Of a stretch of DNA of 64,000 bases, positions 58,268-64,000 are shown in pieces. Location of the stretch: positions 124,001-188,000 of the forward strand of contig CP126205.1 of assembly GCA_030272155.1 (NCBI GenBank). The letters run 5' to 3'. The position numbers and the translations under genes are program-made. A model generated the notes under the pieces. That model did not search any database. It was given only the letters and a program-made list of their open reading frames with translations, and was not told the DNA's origin. This DNA is from Tetradesmus obliquus. Lineage: Eukaryota; Chlorophyta; Chlorophyceae; Sphaeropleales; Scenedesmaceae. The stretch's first letter is position 1. Each line of letters opens with the position of its first letter.

Positions 58268-58924
58268 CTTGGGGCTGGATGGGGCAAGCACCGCAGCAGC
58301 AGGTGGCCCCATAGCAGCAGCAGCAGCGGACGCAGCACGCTCAGGGTATTGCGATGCCAGCAGTCAGGCGCAGCAAGGCAGGAAGGCGCGGGCAGGTTTC
58401 TTGCAATGTAACGTTGTTACAATGTTATGCGCTCCTCAGCAGCCTGCGGCATGCAGCTGCAGCGGTCTGCTGTACCTTCCTCACGTGTGTTCATCCACCC
58501 CTGTGTTGTGCTTGGATCCCGTTGTCGCCGTCACTATCATTAAACCAACTGCTGCTGCCGCTGCTGCCGCCTGCAGGACGTGGCCAGCCGCAGCTGGCTG
58601 GTGCGCACCTACTACCGCAACCGGCTGTTCATGGGCTTCTGCTGCGTGTGCTGCGAGGTGCAGTACCTAGCGCTGTTCCTGCTGCACCTGCCGGCGTACC
58701 AAACCCTAGGCCTGCTGCCGCTGCGGCTGCCGCAGCCGCTGCTAGATGCAGCAGCAGGGAGTGTGTTAGAAAGTTATGTGAATAGCTGGCAGGGGCTGCC
58801 TGCTGTGGGTGTGGTGGCGCTGCTGGCACTGCCGGGGGTGCTTGTGAAGCAGGCGTGTAATTGGGTGCAGCTGCGCACGGCAATGCAGGGGCTTGTGGAT
58901 TATGACGTGAAGAAGATGACATAG
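56684..58924 (+). CDS. PIS1: Phosphatidylinositol synthase, 243 aa, 5 exons
   Basis: Makes phosphatidylinositol from CDP-diacylglycerol and myo-inositol in ER/Golgi membranes. Exons 56684-56747, 56840-56924, 57136-57225, 57825-57969 and 58577-58924 join in phase. The N-terminus KNIYMYLPNLIGYARILL is typical of plant PIS. The CDP-alcohol phosphotransferase motif is complete: DGRAAR, then G at +9, AVLD and MVTD. Later blocks SHWFQMYASLLAGAASHK and WLVRTYYRNRLFMGFCC match the family. Several hydrophobic helices give a multipass membrane protein. Length is close to plant PIS (about 227 aa). Intron 3 has a GC donor (GACAG|GCACGC at 57225/57226), needed to join MVTDR to VATTG. Exon 4 has echoes on both sides. 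Confidence 0.93.
57733..57790 (+). repeat. Acceptor-side echo of PIS exon 4
   Basis: After CATACAG the copy reads VATTGLLALLCF, then diverges. The real exon starts at 57825 and reads VATTGLLALLCA. Spacing is 88 bp. Confidence 0.85.
58018..58206 (+). repeat. Two donor-side echoes of PIS exon 4
   Basis: The first copy (about 58028-58111) is over 90% like the exon end FISLIALDIFSHWFQMYASL and keeps the AAG|GTGGGG donor. The second (about 58167-58206) is internally deleted. Shared flank (GTTGAGGGTTTTG, GGTTAGGTACAAACCTG) shows that intron was duplicated too. Confidence 0.9.
58236..58267. repeat. 32-bp homopolymer G run on the sense strand
   Basis: An unbroken G run in the last PIS intron, right after the last echo, preceded by five C. 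It may form a G-quadruplex in DNA or pre-mRNA. Exact length in the assembly is uncertain. Confidence 0.9.
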
Positions 58925-60400
58925 CTACCAGTATGTATGGGTGCATGAGCCCGGTGGGGGCTCTGCATGGCGTCATGTGCATTTGCACTGCATCAGTTGT
59001 AGTCAGTTTTTGCTGATGGCCATGCTCAGCAGGCTGGTGGGCTATGATGTGAACATGATTTGCTCCAAATGGCACGAGCACCAGAACATGATGCATCAGG
59101 AGGCTCATCATTATCAGGTCACCATTTCAGGCGCAGCAGCACAGCATGGAGCATACGCATAACGGTGGCGAGGCATGAGGTCGGTGGGGGGCTGCATGAT
59201 GTTGCCACTGTCACTTGCATCTGGTAACGGTTTTGCTGCTATGACCAGGCATCCGGCCGTCTTGAAATGAAACTAACCAACAGGAAACTTGGGCATGAGC
59301 CATGAGGAGTTTGGTGCCTAACAGTTAGGCAAGGTATCGTGTGTGATGCCTTGCCGCCACTGGCCGGCGTGTTCTGTACGTTTTAACCAGAAAGCTGCAG
59401 CACACTGCATTGCCAATGCCCCAGTGGGGCCATTCTTTTTCTGACTGGGCGTGAAGTTGAGGGTGCAAGTGGCCAGGGCTGCTGTACGCTATTGCATCCA
59501 TGCCTCCGGCGCACCCCCTCCCCCTCCTCACAACCATGGTTCGGCCAACTGCTGCCCTCAGGCGGTCCTGAGGCTCAGTAGCCGACCTCATGAGCAGCAG
59601 TGTGAAAATGCCTGTGCACGGCTTCGTGACGTCCATTACAGCGGCTATCAACTTCCTGAAATTGGCGTGGAGCCTCAGCCTATACCCCACGCATCACAGC
59701 CTCAGCCTTCTCACCAAACACCAAGATTGGCGTGCACAAAGAACGACAGGGCTTACTTGCCTGCCCTGAACAGCACAAAGTTCCTCACAGACTCCAAGTC
59801 TAGGAGACAGAGGGCAACCTCCTGGCCTACCCACTATCAGCAGGAGTCAACTAGAGAGCGTTACTTTGATGTGTTATCCCGTAGTGAGCCAGCCAGCGGC
59901 TGTTGTGTATGGCTTGCTTCTCTAAAATGCAGATGAAGCATGCAGAAGATATTCTAGTCTGCAACATGATCCTGGGCACACCTCAAATGCTGCATCATCA
60001 CCGTCATCATCATTGTCATCATCGTCACTGATCAAGAGTAGCACCATCGCCATGCACAACAGAAACCTAGACTAGACACCTGTCCTTGCAACCCCCCATG
60101 GCAACAAATCAATCAACAGGCAGCATCGCCCATCCAGCAGCAACCCAGCAGCCCTGCTTCTGCAGCAGGCGAGCACGTTGCTGCGCCATGAAATGCAAGT
60201 GCACAACAGTTCACCACACCCGGTTCTGATGCACCCACACCCCCCTACAACGGGCAATTACACAGCATGTTTTACACGCTAACAACCCTACGGCACACAA
60301 ACCAACAGACAGCAAGTTCACAACGGTTGCTGAGACAGACCCACGGTGTGTCAGAGGAGTCCAACACCTTCTCAACTAGCGCTCTGGTCTAGTTTGCAGC
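58925..60400. other. Spacer downstream of PIS, weak repeats, no gene called
   Basis: A block GCATGAGCCCGGTGGGGGCT near 58944 recurs as GCATGAGGTCGGTGGGGGGC near 59173. GGGCTATGATGTGAACATGA near 59039 resembles the last codons of PIS (VDYDVKKMT), so this is probably a decayed 3' echo. A 161-codon plus-strand frame at 59451-59936 has no domain and irregular composition; not called. 59997-60035 is a CATCATCGTC-rich patch. Confidence 0.5.
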
Positions 60401-60438
60401 GTGCTTGATGAAGCTGGCAGCAGCCACAGCCAATGGCG

Positions 60439-60510
60439 TGCTGCTACAGACCAGCCCCACTGTCATGGCAACTGCTGCTGCTGCTGCAGACCAGCCCCAC
60501 TGTCATGGCA

Positions 60511-60551
<41 letters not shown>

Positions 60552-60740
60552 AGACCAGCCCCACTGTCATGGCAGCAGCCACAGCCAATGTCGTGCTGCT
60601 GCAGACCAGCCCCACTGTCATGGCAACTGCTGCTGCTGCTGCTGCAGATCAGCCCCACTGTCATGGCAGCAGCCACAGCCAATGTCGTGCTGCTGCAGAC
60701 CAGCCCCACTGTCATGGCAACTGCTGCTGCTGCAGCCTAC
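60439..60740. repeat. Tandem repeat around CAGACCAGCCCCACTGTCAT, 5 core copies
   Basis: The core occurs at about 60448, 60487, 60551, 60602 and 60697, with a related form (CAGATCAGCCCC) at about 60645. Copies are separated by CTG runs of variable length or by a block GGCAGCAGCCACAGCCAAT. It lies just past the stop of the minus-strand gene at 60839, probably in its 3' UTR. All plus frames are open here only because of the repeat. Confidence 0.85.
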
Positions 60741-60838
60741 TGCTGCTTCTTGCCGACCAAAGCGCCGCTGCTGGCCTTTCTGCTGCTAGCAACGCGCTGG
60801 TTGGGGCCAGCAGCAACAGGCACAGCCGCAGCAGCAGC

Positions 60839-61938
60839 CTACTGCTGCCTCTTGCCACCCCAGGTGCTGCCATGGCTGGCCTTGCTGCTGCCAGCAACAC
60901 GCTGGTTGGGGCCAGCAGCAACAGGCACAGGCGCAGCAGCAGCAGCCACAGGCACAGGAGCTGCAACATCAACAGGCACAGGCGTGGCCACTGTCACCTC
61001 AGTTTCTGTGATCACCTCGCCAGCGCTGCCAACAGAGGGAGCCACGGTTGTTGTTGTAACTGCTGCTGCCGGGGCAGGTGCGTCAGCTGCTGGTGCTGCT
61101 GCTGCTGGGGTGAATGCAGCAGCTGTGGCAGCTGTTGCTGTATCTGCGCTTGGTGCAGCAACATCTGCTGCTGCTGCTGCAGCAGGTGTGTCGGACACTG
61201 TGGTCACTGTGGTGGAGCTGCTCGTGGTGCTGCTGCTGCTGCCAACCTTGGGCGTAATCGCAACATTCACACCATCGATCGTCACACTCTTGGTGCCAAC
61301 AGCAGCAGCATCGCCATCAGCTGGGATCAGCTTCTCAATGCTGACCTCCTCGATCTGCGGCAGCCGCCCACGCAAGCCCGCCTTAATGGCAGCGGCGATC
61401 TCCTGGATGCCTGAGAAGTCAAACTGGAAGTTTGGCGTCGGCATAGCAGCCTCCTCTGGGGCTTCAACTTGAAGTGAGCTGAGCGCATCTGGCAGCTGCA
61501 TGCCTGTCACATTGTTGTTATTGTTGTTGCCTGGCAGCTTGCTCCTGATGAGTGCCTCCAGATCTGGCAGCGTCAGGCTGAGGCCCAAGCCCTGTGCCAT
61601 TGAATCATTGCTGCTGCTGCTGCTGCCGGGTAGTGCCAGCGGCAGCTTGGGCCATTTGGTGAGGGTGGCGCCAAGGCTGGAGATGACATCGGCAACATTG
61701 GGAACAGTGATCTGTAGCAGCAGCAGCAAGAGCAGCAGCTGGCGTGAGACATTGCAACAGGGATAGCCATCGCAGCAGGCTGTGTGGTATGTGCAGCTTG
61801 ATATGCAGGTGGGAGCAACAGAAGCAGCAGCAGCAGCAGCAGCAGCAGGAGGTTTGAATAATTAGGGCAGCTTGGGCCACTTGGTGAGGGTGGCACCCAG
61901 GCTGGAGATGACATCGGCAATGTTGGGGACGGTGATCT

Positions 61939-61981
<43 letters not shown>

Positions 61982-63947
61982 CTGGATTGAGATGTGCTTG
62001 AGGAGTAGCAATTGCAGCAGCAATTGGTGTACGCAGTGACACTTGTAACACTATCCAGCAAACTCCTGCTTGAAAGCTAGTGCTGACAATCACCAAGCTC
62101 ACCGTGGGCAGGTCGATCTTGGGCAGCCTGAAGTTCAGCTTCTGTGGCGCTACAATCGTGGGCAGCGCCGTCAGCCGCGGCAGCACCTGGCTCAGCGCGC
62201 TGCTCTGGTTGTGGTTTAGCACGATGATGGGCAGGTTTAAACCCTTAGGCGGCTGGAACAGCGGCAGGCTGATGTTGGACACCAGCAGGGCAGGCGCGAT
62301 GAAGCCGTCGACCAGGCTCTGCAGGCCGCGGATGACCTGCTCGTGCAGGCGCAGCTCAGGGACCTGCAGGCATCAAAGAGATGACAGTGCAGGGGACACA
62401 GCATCAGAAGCAGCAGTGGTGGCAGCACGGTGATAGTATGCGGCACTGGCAGGAGTGCACAGTGGATGCATGACCTGCTCGTGCAGGCGCAGCTCAGGGA
62501 CCTGCAGGCATGCAGCAGCAGCAGCAGCAGGACACACTGCTTCATCGTTACACTATGCGGCACTGGAAGGTGTACACAAACTCGTGTAGTGACATGCTGC
62601 CAGCGCAGAGCGGCAGGCCTCCCTTTGGAGCAAGCCGCTGTGTGAAAACAGATTGCTGAGCGTCAAAGGTGCACTGCTGCTGCTGCCGCCTCACCTGCAG
62701 GTTCATGGCCTTGGCCGCCATCCACTGCATGACCGCGTCCTGGAAGCTCATGTTGAACACAGGGGGCAGCCGCGGCAGCGTGGGCACGCCAAAGGCGGGG
62801 GCCACGTCAAACAGGCTGGGGATGGTCACCTGCGGCACGGAAAAAACATGTCTGGTTGAGCGCACAAGGTAATGGCTGTACATATGTATGTGGCGGGCGC
62901 CACGTCAAACAGGCTGGGGATGGTCACCTGCGGCACGGCAGGGCGCGATATAAATTTCAAATACGTTGGCGGCGGATGTCTTGATGAATAAACCGATGCT
63001 GTGGAGTGAAAAGTACAGAAGGGATGTTTGTGTCGGAGGGGCACATGTGACATGTGAATAGCCTCAAGACATAGCAGGCTGGCAGCACATCAAACAGGCT
63101 GGGGATGGAAACCTGAGGGACAGCAGAGGCATGTTCATCATCAAGACCCGGTGATACATTGGCCTTTCACACAACAGCAGCAGCAAGTCAGAGTCGGCTA
63201 TGTGACCTGGCAGTAGGGTTCATGGTGAAAAAACATGATGCCTAGGACCTGGCCTCACCTCGGGCAGTGTGACTGTCACAGTGAGCATCACAGCACATGT
63301 TTGCAACGGAACTGCCACTGCGCCTTGGCCTCACTTCCGGCAGTGTTACTGTGGGCATCAAACAGCATGCGTGTATGTAACAGCAGTGAAGCGTAATCGC
63401 TGCCTAACCTGGCCTCACCTCGGGCAGTGTGACTGTCACTGTGGGCATCACAGGCTTGTGCAGGCGCGGCACCACCAGGGCAACATAAAGGTTGTAACAA
63501 AAAAATTGACACTGGCAGGACCAAACCTCACCTCAGGCAGTGTGACCGTGACACTTGGCATCACAGCACATGCTAACTTGTGATTCCGTTTTGCTGAACG
63601 AATGACCTGCTGGGCCTGGCCTCACCTCAGGCAGTGTGACCGTCACTGTGGGCAACACGGGCCTGTGCAGGTGCGGCACCAGGGCAACATAATGTTTGTG
63701 GCAGAAAACACCACACTGGCAGGCCCCAAACTCACCTCAGGCAGCGTGACTGTCACTGTGGGCTTTGCAAAACAAGTAAATAACACAATAACAGCCTGGC
63801 ATGCCCTCACCTCGGGCAGTGTGACAGCCACTGTGGGCAACACGGGCTTGTGCAGGCGCGGCACCACCAGGGTAGGCAGGCTGGTCAGGTCGGGGATGGC
63901 TGCAGCCAGCCGCCTCAGTGTGTTGTTGCCAGAGGGAGGCGTGAACA
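60839..63947 (-). CDS. Unrecognised Leu/Pro-rich protein, 5' part outside window
   Basis: Exons 63947-63811, 62829-62695, 62363-62103 and 61711-60839 join in phase and give 467 residues; the first begins in mid-codon, so more exons lie beyond the window. The first half repeats short Leu/Pro/Val motifs: LPTLVVPRLHKPVLPTVAV, VTIPSLFDVAPAFGVPTLPR, VLPRLTALPTIVAP, KLNFRLPKIDLPT. The last exon has ITVPNVADVISSLGATLTKW, a poly-Asn run, PQIEEVSIEKLIPADGD, and a tail rich in Ala, Val, Thr and Pro. I know no family for it. The alternating hydrophobic/Pro pattern suggests an extended, perhaps secreted or wall-associated protein, but that is a guess. Exon edges are heavily echoed. Confidence 0.7.
61869..61939 (-). 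repeat. Acceptor-side echo of the last exon (61711)
   Basis: Reads ITVPNIADVISSLGATLTKW-PKLP then a stop; nearly identical to the real exon start 228 bp later in the transcript. Its acceptor follows a CTG run of about 14 units (minus strand). Confidence 0.9.
61939..61980. repeat. CAG microsatellite (CTG on sense strand), about 14 units
   Basis: Directly precedes the acceptor of the echo at 61939 on the minus strand, so it occupies the place of a pyrimidine tract. Confidence 0.88.
62470..62505 (-). repeat. Acceptor-side echo of exon 62363
   Basis: VPELRLHEQV after CCTGCAG is repeated 139 bp upstream in the transcript; the copy then diverges. Confidence 0.85.
62898..63120 (-). repeat. Two acceptor-side echoes of exon 62829
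   Basis: VTIPSLFDVAPA with its GCCGCAG acceptor recurs near 62930; a weaker copy (VSIPSLFDV, acceptor CCCTCAG) lies near 63112. Spacing is about 100 and 180 bp. Confidence 0.85.
63245..63785 (-). repeat. Six donor-side echoes of exon 63947-63811
   Basis: The exon end encoding KPVLPTVAVTLPE with GTGAGG donor (63811) recurs with donors near 63737, 63626, 63527, 63417, 63327 and 63257. The copy near 63417 keeps about 60 bp, including the upstream LVVPRLHKPV codons. Others keep 25-40 bp. The one near 63327 has lost the splice context. Spacing is 70-110 bp. Confidence 0.88.
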
Positions 63948-64000
63948 CTGCAGAGCAGGAAAGCGGATGATGTCAGAAGAGGGTGCAGGCTAGGTGCCAG

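Noticed and set aside
59451-59936. 161-codon plus-strand frame
   Set aside because: No domain, uneven composition, no splice or promoter context; insufficient to call a gene.
60405-61472. 355-codon plus-strand Ala/Thr/Val frame
   Set aside because: Covers a triplet-rich repeat and the antisense of the last exon of the minus-strand gene, which has phased exons and a shared exon echo.

Overview
The window is nuclear DNA from a green alga. The GC content is clearly above half, CAG/CTG triplet runs occur every few hundred bases, genes are intron-rich with mostly AG|GTG donors, and proteins are full of Ala, Gln and Ser runs. The gene set includes a cartwheel/basal-body protein, an algal-type MYND protein and plant-type phosphatidylinositol synthase. 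The mitochondrial release factor has an unusual decoding loop, which points to Chlorophyceae and most likely Sphaeropleales (Scenedesmaceae-like). That placement is inferred, not proven.

Layout. 1-2.9 kb: the 3' part of an L1-like LINE on the minus strand, followed by a tRNA-like fragment. 4-7.4 kb: MYND-finger protein (-). 7.7-18.6 kb: a 25-exon BLD10/CEP135 gene (-), whose exons I could join in phase to about 1,498 aa. 19.3-22.4 kb: mitochondrial enoyl-CoA hydratase (-), divergent from a CS-domain plus cyclophilin fusion (22.7-27.1 kb, +). 28.1-30.1 kb: BTB/BACK protein (-). 31.0-35.5 kb: mitochondrial peptide chain release factor 1 (-). 35.9-42.6 kb: FHA-domain coiled-coil protein (-). 43.8-47.9 kb: an unrecognised repeat protein with a possible C-terminal membrane anchor (-). 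48.1-49.6 kb: a satellite array with a hairpin in each unit. 50.8-56.3 kb: a second BTB/BACK protein (-), divergent from phosphatidylinositol synthase (56.7-58.9 kb, +). 60.8 kb to the window end: an unrecognised Leu/Pro-rich protein (-), with its 5' part outside the window.

The most striking property is shared by most of the genes. Introns contain tandem, decaying copies of the neighbouring exon edge together with its splice site. I call these exon echoes. Copies of an exon's start lie upstream of the exon, and copies of an exon's end lie downstream. Single exons have up to six echoes, spaced about 75-260 bp apart. Two echoes in BLD10 keep the reading phase and usable splice sites, so they could act as cassette exons. 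A second notable item is the release factor: GGQ is intact, but the stop-codon reading residues are rewritten, which fits the altered mitochondrial stop codons known in Sphaeropleales.

The genes do not form one pathway. They are housekeeping, organelle, cilium and signalling genes in an ordinary algal arrangement, with two divergent pairs (22.4-22.7 kb and about 56.3-56.7 kb). Exon coordinates were set by hand from splice sites and phase. They are firm for BLD10, ECHS1, the cyclophilin, both BTB genes, the release factor, the FHA protein and PI synthase, fair for the MYND gene, and weak for the 43.8-47.9 kb gene.
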